Shown piece after piece: positions 35,989-44,397 of a stretch of DNA of 64,000 nt (its first letter is position 1; each line of letters begins with the position of its first letter). The notes under the pieces are model-generated. The model did no database searches. It was not told the origin of the DNA and was given only the letters and a program-made list of their open reading frames with translations. Source of the stretch: Inquilinus sp042743185 (GTDB taxonomy: Bacteria; Pseudomonadota; Alphaproteobacteria; DSM-16000; Inquilinaceae); NCBI RefSeq assembly GCF_042743185.1, contig NZ_JBHYMS010000003.1, forward strand, positions 1 through 64,000, in the 5' to 3' direction. The translations under genes and the position numbers were made by a program.

Positions 35989-37115
35989 GGCCGCTCCTCG
36001 CCCAGCACCAGGACCGTATCGATGGTGAGATCCCGGTCGCCGGGCGCCCAGCGGAAGCGGATCAGGTCGGCCGGCGCGCCCACGGCCAGAACGCCGCGCC
36101 CGCCGGCGAAGCGCCCGGGATTGGCGGTGGCGAGGCGCAGGGCGTCGGCCAGCGGGATCCCGGCCATCTCGACGGCGAGGGCGACATCCTGCTTCAGTGG
36201 CCGGGCGGCGCCGGCCAGGAGGGGCGTGCCGGCGAGGCCGAGCCGCCCGTCGGCCGTCAGCTCGACCCGCCCGCCGATCGGCTGGTCGTACAGGCCGGGC
36301 GCCAGCCCGCCCGGCGCCGCCGCGTCGGACACCAGCACGGCGCGGTCCAACCCCTTGGCCCGCAGCATCGCCCTGAGCACCTCGGCCGGCAGGTGGTGGC
36401 CGTCGGCGATGAAGCTGGCGGTCAGCCGGTCCTCGGCCAGCTGCGACCAGATCGGGTTCGGATGGCGCGGCAGCGTCGCGGCGATGCCGTTGCCGAGATG
36501 GGTCGACAGCGCTGCCCCGGCCTCGACCGCCGCCGCGATCTGCGCCGGCGAGGCGTCGGTGTGGCCGATCGCGGCATGGACGCCACGCGCCGCCAGGCCG
36601 CGGATGTAGTCCGGCGCGCCGACATGGTGCGGCGACAGCGTGACCAGGCCGACGAGGCCGCCGCACGCCGCCTGCCAGCGGTCGAGCTCGGCGAGGTCCG
36701 GCGGCCGCACCTGGTCGCGCGGATGCGCCCCGCGCGGCCCGTCCTCCGGCGAGACGTGCGGGCCTTCGACATGCACCGCCGGGATGGCATGGGCCACCAG
36801 CGGGTCGGCCGCCCGGGCCGCGGCGATGGCGGACAGCGCCGCGGTGATCGAAGCCTCGGCGGCGGTGATCAGCGTCGGCAGGAAGCTGGTGACGCCGTCC
36901 TCCCGCAGCACCGCCGCCAGCCGCGCCACCGTCTCCGGCACCAGGCCGCCGCCGTTCAGATCGTGCCCGGCGAAGCCGTTGACCTGCAGGTCGACCAGCC
37001 CGGCCGACAGCCACGCCGTCTCGCCCGCCGGACCGTCCTCGATCGCGGCCACCCGGCCATCCGCGACCGTGACTGCGAGGCTGCGGCCGGTGGCCGGGTC
37101 TCGGCCGGTGATCAC
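35985..37115 (-). CDS. nagA: N-acetylglucosamine-6-phosphate deacetylase
   Basis: The 376-residue amidohydrolase has GLVDLQVNGFAGHDLN near residue 40, VHVEGPHVSPEDGPRGAH with metal-type Glu117, IGHTDASPAQI, STHLGNG, FIADGHHLP and LVSDAAAPGG. These are the NagA metal and substrate motifs, in a variant form (usual HLFNAM is HLGNGI here). It hydrolyses the N-acetyl group of a 6-phosphorylated amino sugar. Its ATG overlaps the stop of the SIS gene by four bases (37112-37115). Confidence 0.9.
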   Translation of the reverse strand: MITGRDPATGRSLAVTVADGRVAAIEDGPAGETAWLSAGLVDLQVNGFAGHDLNGGGLVPETVARLAAVLREDGVTSFLPTLITAAEASITAALSAIAAARAADPLVAHAIPAVHVEGPHVSPEDGPRGAHPRDQVRPPDLAELDRWQAACGGLVGLVTLSPHHVGAPDYIRGLAARGVHAAIGHTDASPAQIAAAVEAGAALSTHLGNGIAATLPRHPNPIWSQLAEDRLTASFIADGHHLPAEVLRAMLRAKGLDRAVLVSDAAAPGGLAPGLYDQPIGGRVELTADGRLGLAGTPLLAGAARPLKQDVALAVEMAGIPLADALRLATANPGRFAGGRGVLAVGAPADLIRFRWAPGDRDLTIDTVLVLGEERP

Positions 37116-37882
37116 AGCGACCGGACCCGGCCGCGGAACCGGCCGATGAATCGTCCATTGGCCTCGTCGCCGCCGGGGGCGTTGCCGCTGCGCCAGACCG
37201 GCGGCTCGATGCCGCGCTCGGCCAGCCTGGCGATGGTGCGGATGACCAGGCAGTTCAGCGCAAAGGCGTTGGCGAAGGTGGACACGGCCGCCACCGGCTC
37301 GCCCACCCTCGGGATCCGCACCACCGCATCGCCGACCGGCACCTTGGTGTCGATGGCGATGTCGGCCAGATCGTGCAGGTTCTGCTTGGTCGGGTGGCGG
37401 GCGGGATGGTCGGGCGCCGTCTGGTCGGCATGGCCGCGCGAGCTGACGCCGATGACGAAGGCGCCGCGGCGCTTGGCCTCGATCGCCGCATCGATCAGCG
37501 CGGCGTTGATGCCGTAGGCGTTGACCAGGATCAGCAGGTCGTCCGGCCCCAGGCCGCGGTCGGCGATCACCACCCTTCCATAGCCCGGCGTCCGCTCGAT
37601 CGCCATCGACCGCAGCGCGCCGTTCGACAGCAGCGTGCCCTCGTCGAGGATGGCCGAGACATGCATCAGCCCGCCGGCGCGGAAGAAGATCTCCTGCGCC
37701 GCCAGGTTGGAATGGCCGCCGGGCCCGAAGACATGGACCAGCCGGTCGGCCGCGATCTGGTCGGCCAGCCGGTCGGCGGCGCGGTCCAGGCTGTCGCGCT
37801 CCGCCTCCAGGATCGCGCGCATCAGGTCCTGGGTGCGGTCGAGATAGGCGGCGCAGAGGGCGTCGGCGTCGATGTCAGCCAT
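37112..37882 (-). CDS. SIS-domain protein (UPF0309 type)
   Basis: The 256-residue protein has a sugar-isomerase (SIS) fold: VHVFGPGGHSNLAAQEIFFRAGGL near residue 50, DEGTLLSNGALRS, LLILVNAYGINAALIDAA and FVIGVSSRGHADQTAP. The C-terminal NCLVIRTIARLAERG is typical of the UPF0309 group. It could isomerise a phosphorylated amino sugar or regulate transcription through sugar binding, but no HTH domain is present. It overlaps nagB-like by eight bases. Confidence 0.88.
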   Translation of the reverse strand: MADIDADALCAAYLDRTQDLMRAILEAERDSLDRAADRLADQIAADRLVHVFGPGGHSNLAAQEIFFRAGGLMHVSAILDEGTLLSNGALRSMAIERTPGYGRVVIADRGLGPDDLLILVNAYGINAALIDAAIEAKRRGAFVIGVSSRGHADQTAPDHPARHPTKQNLHDLADIAIDTKVPVGDAVVRIPRVGEPVAAVSTFANAFALNCLVIRTIARLAERGIEPPVWRSGNAPGGDEANGRFIGRFRGRVRSL

Positions 37883-38639
37883 GGGGGTTCGACTCCGGGT
37901 CCAGGAACAGGGTCACGGCGGGGTGCCAGCGCAGCGCGGTCGCCGGGCAGGCGGCGCCGACCGGGTCGTGCAGGGCGCGGCGCACCGCCTCGCGCTTCGC
38001 CGCGCCCGGCACCACGCAGACCAGCCGGTCGGCGCGCAGCAGCCGCGGCACCGTCAGGGTGATCGCGTGGGTGGGCACGTCGGCGAGCCGCGGGAAGCCG
38101 CCGTCGTCGACCTGCTGCCGGCGGCAGACGGCGTCGAGCTCCACCACCTTCACGTCCAGCGGGTCGGCCAGGTCGGCCACCGGCGGGTCGTTGAAGGCGA
38201 GGTGGCCGTTCACGCCGATGCCGAGGCAGACGATGTCGATCGGGGCTGCCGACAGGAGTCGGGCATACTCCGCGGCGGCCGCGGCCGGATCGCGGCCGGG
38301 ATCGATCGTATGGACGGCGCCGAAGGACAGCCGGTCGAACAGGTGGCGGCGCAGCCACAGGGCGAAGCGCGCCGGCGCGTCCGGCGCCAGGCCGATATAC
38401 TCGTCCATGTGGAAGGCGGTGACGCGGCCCCAGTCGATGCCGGGCTCCGCCACCAAAGCGTCGAGCATCTCGGCCTGGCTCGGCGCCGCGGCGAAGATCA
38501 TGCGGGCGGCCCCGCCGTCCTGCAGTCGGCGGCGGAGGTCGCCGGCGACCGCGGCCGCGGCGGCCCGGCCCATCGCGGCGCGGCTGGGATGGACCTGGAC
38601 ATCGATGCCGCCCACCGTGGCGGATGCGGGTAGGGTCAT
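37875..38639 (-). CDS. Glucosamine-6-phosphate deaminase-like protein (NagB family, altered active site)
   Basis: The 254-residue product has the NagB signature LGIGVNGHLAFNDPPV and the FHMDEYIG motif with Asp79. Relative to E. coli NagB (DGHIAFNEP), the Asp141 equivalent is Asn144, His143 is His146 and Glu148 is Asp151. The phosphate loop, usually GGTP, reads AAAPSQ. Such forms may use a different phospho-amino sugar or a slow reaction, so NagB activity is not assured. It sits between the AGE epimerase (ATGA overlap at 38636-38639) and the SIS gene. Confidence 0.8.
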   Translation of the reverse strand: MTLPASATVGGIDVQVHPSRAAMGRAAAAAVAGDLRRRLQDGGAARMIFAAAPSQAEMLDALVAEPGIDWGRVTAFHMDEYIGLAPDAPARFALWLRRHLFDRLSFGAVHTIDPGRDPAAAAAEYARLLSAAPIDIVCLGIGVNGHLAFNDPPVADLADPLDVKVVELDAVCRRQQVDDGGFPRLADVPTHAITLTVPRLLRADRLVCVVPGAAKREAVRRALHDPVGAACPATALRWHPAVTLFLDPESNPHG

Positions 38640-39931
38640 GCACAACTCCGTTGGGCCGGCAGTGCCTCCGCCAGCCTTTCGATCATCAGCAGCAGGGCCC
38701 GGGCGATATGGAACGGGTCCTTGACCGGCAGCGCCACCGTCTTGTCGAGCGGCGCCCCGGCGCGGTTGCGGATCTGCACCCATTCGGCGCCCGGGCCGGC
38801 GGGAAAGACGCGCCAGGTATAGGCCGCCAGCCGGTCGTGCCAGGCGGCGAGATCGTCCCGCCCGGTCTCGAGATGCAGCAGCGCCAGCGTGTACAGCGCC
38901 TCGGCATGCGGCCACCACAGCTTGGTGTCCCAGGTGTCGACGACCAGGTCCTCGTAGCGGTCGCCGGTGCGCCGCCCGCGCGGCGCGCCGCCGTCGCGGT
39001 CGGCGTAGCGGAACAGCCCGCCACGGTCCTCGTCCCAGCCCAGCGCCGCGGCGCGGACGGCGATATCCGCAAGGACGCAGGCGTCGAACAGCCGGGAGTC
39101 CACCGCGACGACCCGGCGCCGCAGGGACTGCCCCGCCTGCAGCAGGAACCAGCAGGCCTCCAGCACATGGCCCGGGGTGCGGTGGCGGGCCAGCAGCGTG
39201 TCGGCGTCGCCGGTCGCCGCGGGCGCCATCTCGGCGATGTCGTCGCCGGCCAGGAACACGGTTTCGATCTCGCGCACCGCGCGCAGCACCGTGTCGGCTG
39301 CGGCCTCGGAGCCGGTCGCATCCAGCACCTCCGCCCCGACGCCGACCAGGATCATCGGCAGCGAGAAGCCGCGGAAGCCGGTGCGGATCGGGTAGGGCTC
39401 GGTGCGCGCGGTGCCGGCGGCGATGCGGCCGGCGGCATTCGCCAACAGCCGCTCCGCCAGATCGCCCCATTCCCCCTCCCCGCTCTCCGCCGCCAGCGCG
39501 GCGAAGCCGAGCGCGACGAACAGGTCGGCGAAGACGCTGGTGTGCAGGTCCTGCCCCGGCGCCGGCGGCTTCGGGGTGCCGTCCTGCGCCAGCAGATAGG
39601 CGGTGCTGCCGTCCGGCAGCAGCGCGTGATCGCGCAGCAGGACGGCGGTGCGGCGGGCCCGGTCGAGGCAGGCGGCCCGGTCGATGTCGACCAGGCCGAG
39701 CCGCCCGGCGCGGGCCAGCCGCGCCATCAGCCAGACCCACCGCCCCTGCGACCAGGTGTATTTGTCGCGCGACAGCATCCGGCCGCCGTCGTTCGACCAG
39801 CAGGTGAAGACCCCGCCATGGCGGTCGTCCGGGCCGTTGGCCAGCCACCAGGCCAGGACGTCGTCGGCCAGGTGGCGGGCGGTGGCCCGGCGCAGCGCCG
39901 CCGGATCGGCGATCGAGACCGCCTCAGGCAC
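38636..39931 (-). CDS. AGE-family epimerase/isomerase (N-acylglucosamine 2-epimerase type)
   Basis: The 431-residue protein is an (alpha/alpha)6-barrel of the N-acylglucosamine 2-epimerase superfamily, with GGVFTCWSNDGGRMLSRDKYTWSQGRWVWLMARL at the N-terminus and WDTKLWWPHAEALYTLALLHLETG later. The GTG start at 39931 overlaps the symporter stop by eight bases; an upstream ATG at 39994 would lie deep inside the symporter gene. The family interconverts GlcNAc/ManNAc, cellobiose or aldoses. The context favours an amino sugar. Confidence 0.85.
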   Translation of the reverse strand: MPEAVSIADPAALRRATARHLADDVLAWWLANGPDDRHGGVFTCWSNDGGRMLSRDKYTWSQGRWVWLMARLARAGRLGLVDIDRAACLDRARRTAVLLRDHALLPDGSTAYLLAQDGTPKPPAPGQDLHTSVFADLFVALGFAALAAESGEGEWGDLAERLLANAAGRIAAGTARTEPYPIRTGFRGFSLPMILVGVGAEVLDATGSEAAADTVLRAVREIETVFLAGDDIAEMAPAATGDADTLLARHRTPGHVLEACWFLLQAGQSLRRRVVAVDSRLFDACVLADIAVRAAALGWDEDRGGLFRYADRDGGAPRGRRTGDRYEDLVVDTWDTKLWWPHAEALYTLALLHLETGRDDLAAWHDRLAAYTWRVFPAGPGAEWVQIRNRAGAPLDKTVALPVKDPFHIARALLLMIERLAEALPAQRSCA

Positions 39932-41465
39932 GGCTGGCGCTCTCGCCGCGGACGGGGATGCCGGCCACCGCCGTCTCGTCGCTTTCCAGCGCATCGATCA
40001 GGGCGTCGGCCTCGGCGTTCCGCCACGGCGCCACCAGGCCGATCACGACGAACACGGCCAGCGAGCACAGCACCGGCCCGGCCACGGTGATCGAGGTGGT
40101 CCAGTCCGGGTTCAGCGCCTTGATCTGGTCGGCGAAGACGTATTTCACCAGGACGAAGACGACCAGCCCGGTGGCCCAGGACGCCAGCGCCGCGGTCGGG
40201 CCGCAGCGCCGGAAGGCCGGCAGCATGCCCAGCAGCATCGGGATCGCGATCGGCCCGACCAGCGCACCGAACCACAGGATGATCAGGCCAAGGACGCCGC
40301 CGAAGCTGTCCGCCGTCAGCGCGATGCCCATCGACAGCGCGATGAACAGGAAGGTGCTGAGCCGGCCGACGAACAGCTCGGTCCGGCCCGACATCTGCCG
40401 GGCGCCCTTCCAGATCACCGGCAGGATGTCGCGGGTGACGACGGCCGAGACGGCGTTGGCGTCGGAGGAGGTCATGGCCATGGTGTGCGCGAACATCCCG
40501 GCCAGCACCAGCCCGACCAGGCCGGTCGGCAGCAGGCTCTGGGTCAGAAGCGCATAGGATTGCTGCGGCTGGTCCAGATTCGGCAGCAGGATCGGCGCCG
40601 CCCACATCGGGAAGAACAGGATCAGCGGCCACACCAGGTACAGCGCGGCGGACAGCAGCGCCGCCTTGCGCGCATCGCCGCCGGTTGGCGCGGCGATGAA
40701 ACGCTGCGCCAGGTTCCAGGTGCCGCCGTTGTAGGACAGGGTGTTGATCAGCAGATAGACCAGCACGAAGACGATGGTGTATTGGCCGTTGAAGGGCTGG
40801 GAATGGCCGGGCGGCAGCTGGTCCCAGATGCCCCACAGCGCCGAGACGCCGCCCAGCTTGGCCAGGACGGCGACGAACAGGACGATGCCGGCCAGGAGCT
40901 GGATGACGAACTGGCTGAAATCGGTCAGCGCATCCGCCCAGAGCCCGCCGATGGTGGAGTAGATCAGGGTCACGCCGCCGGTCAGCAGCACGCCCCAGAC
41001 CAGCGGCACGTCGGCGAAGACCTTCAGCAGCAGGGCCGTCGCGGTCCATTTCGCGCCGACGTCGAAGATCTTCAGCGCCCCGCCGCTCCAGGCCAGGACC
41101 TGCTGGGTCGGGACGTTGTAGCGGGTCGACAGGTATTCCAGCGGCGAGATGATCGCCAGCCGCTGCCGCAGCCGCGACCAGCGCGGCGCGAACAGCACCG
41201 ACCCGACCACCATGGCGAAGGCGATGCCGATCGCCCACCAGACATAGAGGGTGAAGCCCGCCGTATAGGCGATCGCGGCATAGCCGACGAAGACCGCGGC
41301 GCTGTAGCCGGACATGTGGTGCGACACGCCGGACAGCCACCAGGGCATCCGGCCGCCGGCAGTGAAGAAATCCGCCGCCGTCTTGATCTGGCTGCGGGCC
41401 CAGACGCCGATGCCGACCATCAGCAGGAAATAGGCCCACAGCACCACCCAGTCGAACGTCCCCAT
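39924..41465 (-). CDS. Sodium:solute symporter (SSS family)
   Basis: The 513-residue inner-membrane protein has the SSS fold (about 13 helices), with GRMPWWLSGVSHHMSGYSAAVFVGYAAIAYTAG early and YNGGTWNLAQRFIAAP near residue 260. GAGGGGG precedes the ATG at 41465. It is the first gene of the amino-sugar unit and probably brings the sugar in with sodium. The divergent LacI gene and its twin operators control it. Sialic acid, GlcNAc or ManNAc are possible substrates. Confidence 0.92.
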   Translation of the reverse strand: MGTFDWVVLWAYFLLMVGIGVWARSQIKTAADFFTAGGRMPWWLSGVSHHMSGYSAAVFVGYAAIAYTAGFTLYVWWAIGIAFAMVVGSVLFAPRWSRLRQRLAIISPLEYLSTRYNVPTQQVLAWSGGALKIFDVGAKWTATALLLKVFADVPLVWGVLLTGGVTLIYSTIGGLWADALTDFSQFVIQLLAGIVLFVAVLAKLGGVSALWGIWDQLPPGHSQPFNGQYTIVFVLVYLLINTLSYNGGTWNLAQRFIAAPTGGDARKAALLSAALYLVWPLILFFPMWAAPILLPNLDQPQQSYALLTQSLLPTGLVGLVLAGMFAHTMAMTSSDANAVSAVVTRDILPVIWKGARQMSGRTELFVGRLSTFLFIALSMGIALTADSFGGVLGLIILWFGALVGPIAIPMLLGMLPAFRRCGPTAALASWATGLVVFVLVKYVFADQIKALNPDWTTSITVAGPVLCSLAVFVVIGLVAPWRNAEADALIDALESDETAVAGIPVRGESASRA

Positions 41466-41521
41466 GAAGTCCCCCTCGCTGCCGGCCCGGTCGTTGCGGG
41501 CCTTCTGGCGCAAGGGTGTTG

Positions 41522-41556
41522 TGCAACCGGTTGCATGTCAAGCCGCAACCGGTTGC
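41522..41556. promoter_or_regulatory. Twin LacI-type operators
   Basis: TGCAACCGGTTGCA (41522-41535) and GCAACCGGTTGC (41545-41556) are perfect palindromes with centres 22 bases apart, about two helical turns, so two LacI dimers could bind the same DNA face. They lie between the symporter start (41465) and the LacI start (41633). The CG-centred A-A-C-C-G-G-T-T core is typical of LacI-family sites. Confidence 0.8.
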
Positions 41557-41632
41557 ACCGCCGGATTTTGGAAGCGATGTACCATTTCGCTCCGCCGCGC
41601 TAAGAGTGGGGCAGCCGAACCAGCGGGCACCC

Positions 41633-42631
41633 ATGGACCAGCCGCCGAAACCCATCCCGACGATCCAGCAGGTGGCGCGCGCCGCAGGCGTGGCGCGGTC
41701 GACCGTGTCCCGCGCCTTCAGCCGGCCGGGGATGCTGAGCCCGGCGACCGTGGCCCATATCATGGCCGTGGCGGCGCGGCTGGGCTATGCCCCGAACCAG
41801 GTGGCCCGGGCGCTGTCGACCGGCCGCTACGGCAACATCGCGCTGATCGTGCCGGACGTCGCCAATCCGTTCTTCCCGCCGCTGATCCGCGCCGCGGAGG
41901 CGCGGGCGGACGCCGCCGGCCTCTGCGTCTTCCTCGGCGATTCGGACGAGGACCCGGCGCGGGAGGAGCGGCTGACCGGCAAGATGGCGGCGCAGGTCGA
42001 CGGCTTCGTCCTGGCCTCGTCGCGCCTGGCGGACGACGCCGTCCAGGCCCTGCGCGGCCGCCGGCCGGTGGTGCTGGTCAACCGCGACATCGAAGGGCTG
42101 GACCGGGTGCTGATCGACAGCGGCCCCGGCGCGGCGGCGGCGGTGCGCCACCTGCAGGCGCTCGGGCACCGGCGCATCGCCTATGTCGGCGGCCCGCCCT
42201 TCTCCTGGTCCAACCAGCAGCGGCGATCGGCGGTGCTGCGGACGGCGGAGGACCTCGGGATCGAGGCCGTCGAGGTCGCCGCCGAGCGGCCATCCTATGA
42301 GGGCGGGATGTCGGCCGCCTCGGCCGTGCTGACCGCCCGGACGACCGCGGCGATCGCCTTCGACGACCTGGTCGCGCAGGGCCTGCTGGCCGGCCTGGCC
42401 GGGCTGGGGGTCGAGGTGCCGGCCGCGTTCAGCGTGATCGGCTGCGACGACGTGCTCGGCGCCCGCACCTACCCGCCCTTGACGACGATCTCCTCCCGCT
42501 CGAACGACGCGGGCCGGGCGGCGATCGAGATGCTGCTCGCCCAGATCGAATCCGGCCCCTCCGCCGGCAGCGCGCAGCGGCTCGGCACGGAGCTGATCGT
42601 CCGGGCGACGACGGCGGAGCCCCGTCGCTGA
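41633..42631 (+). CDS. LacI-family transcriptional regulator
   Basis: The 332-residue protein has the LacI headpiece PTIQQVARAAGVARSTVSRAFSRPGMLSPATV (residues 9-40) and hinge, then the periplasmic-binding-like effector domain with IALIVPDVANPFFPPLIRAAEARA and IGCDDVLGARTYPPLTTIS. The ATG at 41633 was chosen because upstream in-frame residues do not look like LacI. It is divergent from the amino-sugar operon, and the twin palindromes at 41522-41556 are its likely sites. A sugar or sugar phosphate should be the effector. Confidence 0.94.
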   Translation: MDQPPKPIPTIQQVARAAGVARSTVSRAFSRPGMLSPATVAHIMAVAARLGYAPNQVARALSTGRYGNIALIVPDVANPFFPPLIRAAEARADAAGLCVFLGDSDEDPAREERLTGKMAAQVDGFVLASSRLADDAVQALRGRRPVVLVNRDIEGLDRVLIDSGPGAAAAVRHLQALGHRRIAYVGGPPFSWSNQQRRSAVLRTAEDLGIEAVEVAAERPSYEGGMSAASAVLTARTTAAIAFDDLVAQGLLAGLAGLGVEVPAAFSVIGCDDVLGARTYPPLTTISSRSNDAGRAAIEMLLAQIESGPSAGSAQRLGTELIVRATTAEPRR

Positions 42632-42640
42632 ACGGGTGCG

Positions 42641-44362
42641 CTAAGGCAGCGACGGCCTGCAGGCATAGCTCGCCGCCGAACGCGGATCGCCGCCGATATG
42701 GTGCGGATAGCCCGGATAGCGGCACATCGGCCGCTGGGCCTTGACCGCATATGGCGGTACCGTGTCCGTGAGCGACTGGATCAGCGGGTCGGCCGGCGGC
42801 TCGCCGCCGGTGACCCAGCGGTCCAGCGGGTCGAGCAGATCGACCATGGTCGGCACCGGCGCCCCGTCGGTGACGCTGGCGGCCGGGCCGCTGTGCGTCG
42901 AGGCCGGGGAGATGTAGAGGCGCGCCGAGCGTTCGACCGCCTCGGGGCCGAGCCTGGCGATGACGGCGTCGAAGTAGGCGATGCCGGCCAGCGGGCTCTG
43001 CGCCAGGTCGCCCATGTTCTCGCGCAGGATCAGCTTGCCGCCGCGCGCGAAGAACGCCGACAGGTCGGGGTTGGTGGAATCGATGATCTCCGAGACCTGC
43101 TGCAGCCGGGCCTGGAAGTCCTTCGGATCGAAGCGGCCCGGGTCGAAGCCCGGGTCCTTCGCCACGAAGAAGCGCACGAAGTTGGCACCGTACAGCCATT
43201 GCTGCGCGGCGGTCGACGGATCGACCGCGAGGGTCGGCGGCGCCGTCCCCGTGACCCATCGCGTCATGGTGGCGTTCTTCGGATCGGGGGTGGTCTCGTT
43301 GCCGTAGAGCCACTCCGGATAGATGGTCAGGCCGTTCGCGACAGGGAACGGCAGGCGATGGGGCGAATGCACCGCCGACACGGTCTCGATCTGCGCGTCG
43401 GAGAGGCAATGGCTGCCGGCGTCCGCGCCGCCCGGACAGCGCAGCCTCTGCAGGTCGATCCGGGCCGGGCAGGCGAGGGCGTTGCCGACCACCCCGTCGG
43501 CCAGCCCGTCGAGCGCGTCGCAGGCATCCGAGACGAATCTCGCGAGGGTCGCGACCTTGTCCGGCCCCATCCACCCGCCGCGAAGCTGCGGGCGCTGGTG
43601 CGGGATGTAGGACTGGAACAGCATCGACAGTTGGACCACCGGGACGACGCTGACCACGCCGTCATAGTCGGCGGGGAAGCGCTGCGCCATGGTCAGCCCC
43701 TCGCGTCCGCCCTCGGACCCGCCAAAATAGTAGATCCGGGACGGAGCGTGCCGGTAGAACGAGCCCATCACGGCGACGGCCACGTCCCTGACCTTCTTGT
43801 AGGACGCGTAGCCGTAGTTGATCAGCATCTCGTCGTTGAGCCCGAACCGGCCGATGCTGTCGGGCGCGAAGGCGGCGGCCTGGTGCCCCGAATCCGTGCC
43901 GAAGGTGGCATAGCCGCGGGTCAGCGGCAGCGGGTCGCCGGGAGCGGCATCGCGCAGCGGCAGCAGCCCGGTGATCAGCGTGCCGTTGTATCCGCCGCCG
44001 CCGTATTGCAGCGCCTTGCCGTTCCAGGACGCCGGCAGGTTGAGCTGGAAGTTGATCGGCTGCGCCGCCGGATCGACGGGGGCGATGGCGCCGAGCACCT
44101 TGCAGTGGTCCGCCGTGGCCGGGACCGTCACGTTCCCGGAGATCGATTGCGGCACGGCCGGAACGAAGGTCGCGGAGGCGATGGTCGCCGCGCCGCTGGG
44201 CAGCCCGATGGCCGAAGGCTCGATGGTCTGCCCGGCGAGGCGGGGGCAGGCAGCTTTCAACTCGTCGGCGCTCGGCTTGGCGGGCTGCGCCTGGGCAGCG
44301 CCTCCTGCGAGCACGATCGCCGCGACGATCCGGAGGCATGTTCGACAGGTTGCGATTCTCAT
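42641..44362 (-). CDS. Secreted tannase/feruloyl esterase-family protein
   Basis: The 573-residue protein has a signal peptide (residues 1-26, ending AQAQ) and an alpha/beta-hydrolase domain with nucleophile Ser216 in YYFGGSEGGREG. The family hydrolyses gallate or ferulate esters; a lid domain fills the middle part. It follows the aromatic-acid MFS gene with a 35-base gap at the end of the ben-cat run, so it may release an aromatic acid outside the cell for uptake. The usual catalytic His motif near the C-terminus is not clear to me, so activity is not certain. Confidence 0.88.
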   Translation of the reverse strand: MRIATCRTCLRIVAAIVLAGGAAQAQPAKPSADELKAACPRLAGQTIEPSAIGLPSGAATIASATFVPAVPQSISGNVTVPATADHCKVLGAIAPVDPAAQPINFQLNLPASWNGKALQYGGGGYNGTLITGLLPLRDAAPGDPLPLTRGYATFGTDSGHQAAAFAPDSIGRFGLNDEMLINYGYASYKKVRDVAVAVMGSFYRHAPSRIYYFGGSEGGREGLTMAQRFPADYDGVVSVVPVVQLSMLFQSYIPHQRPQLRGGWMGPDKVATLARFVSDACDALDGLADGVVGNALACPARIDLQRLRCPGGADAGSHCLSDAQIETVSAVHSPHRLPFPVANGLTIYPEWLYGNETTPDPKNATMTRWVTGTAPPTLAVDPSTAAQQWLYGANFVRFFVAKDPGFDPGRFDPKDFQARLQQVSEIIDSTNPDLSAFFARGGKLILRENMGDLAQSPLAGIAYFDAVIARLGPEAVERSARLYISPASTHSGPAASVTDGAPVPTMVDLLDPLDRWVTGGEPPADPLIQSLTDTVPPYAVKAQRPMCRYPGYPHHIGGDPRSAASYACRPSLP

Positions 44363-44397
44363 CCGGCTCACCCCGCGCTGACTCGGAAGCCCCCCAT

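Noticed and set aside
37875..38639. Naming the NagB-like gene nagB outright
   Set aside because: Two of the key catalytic positions and the phosphate loop differ from characterised NagB, so only a family-level call is given.
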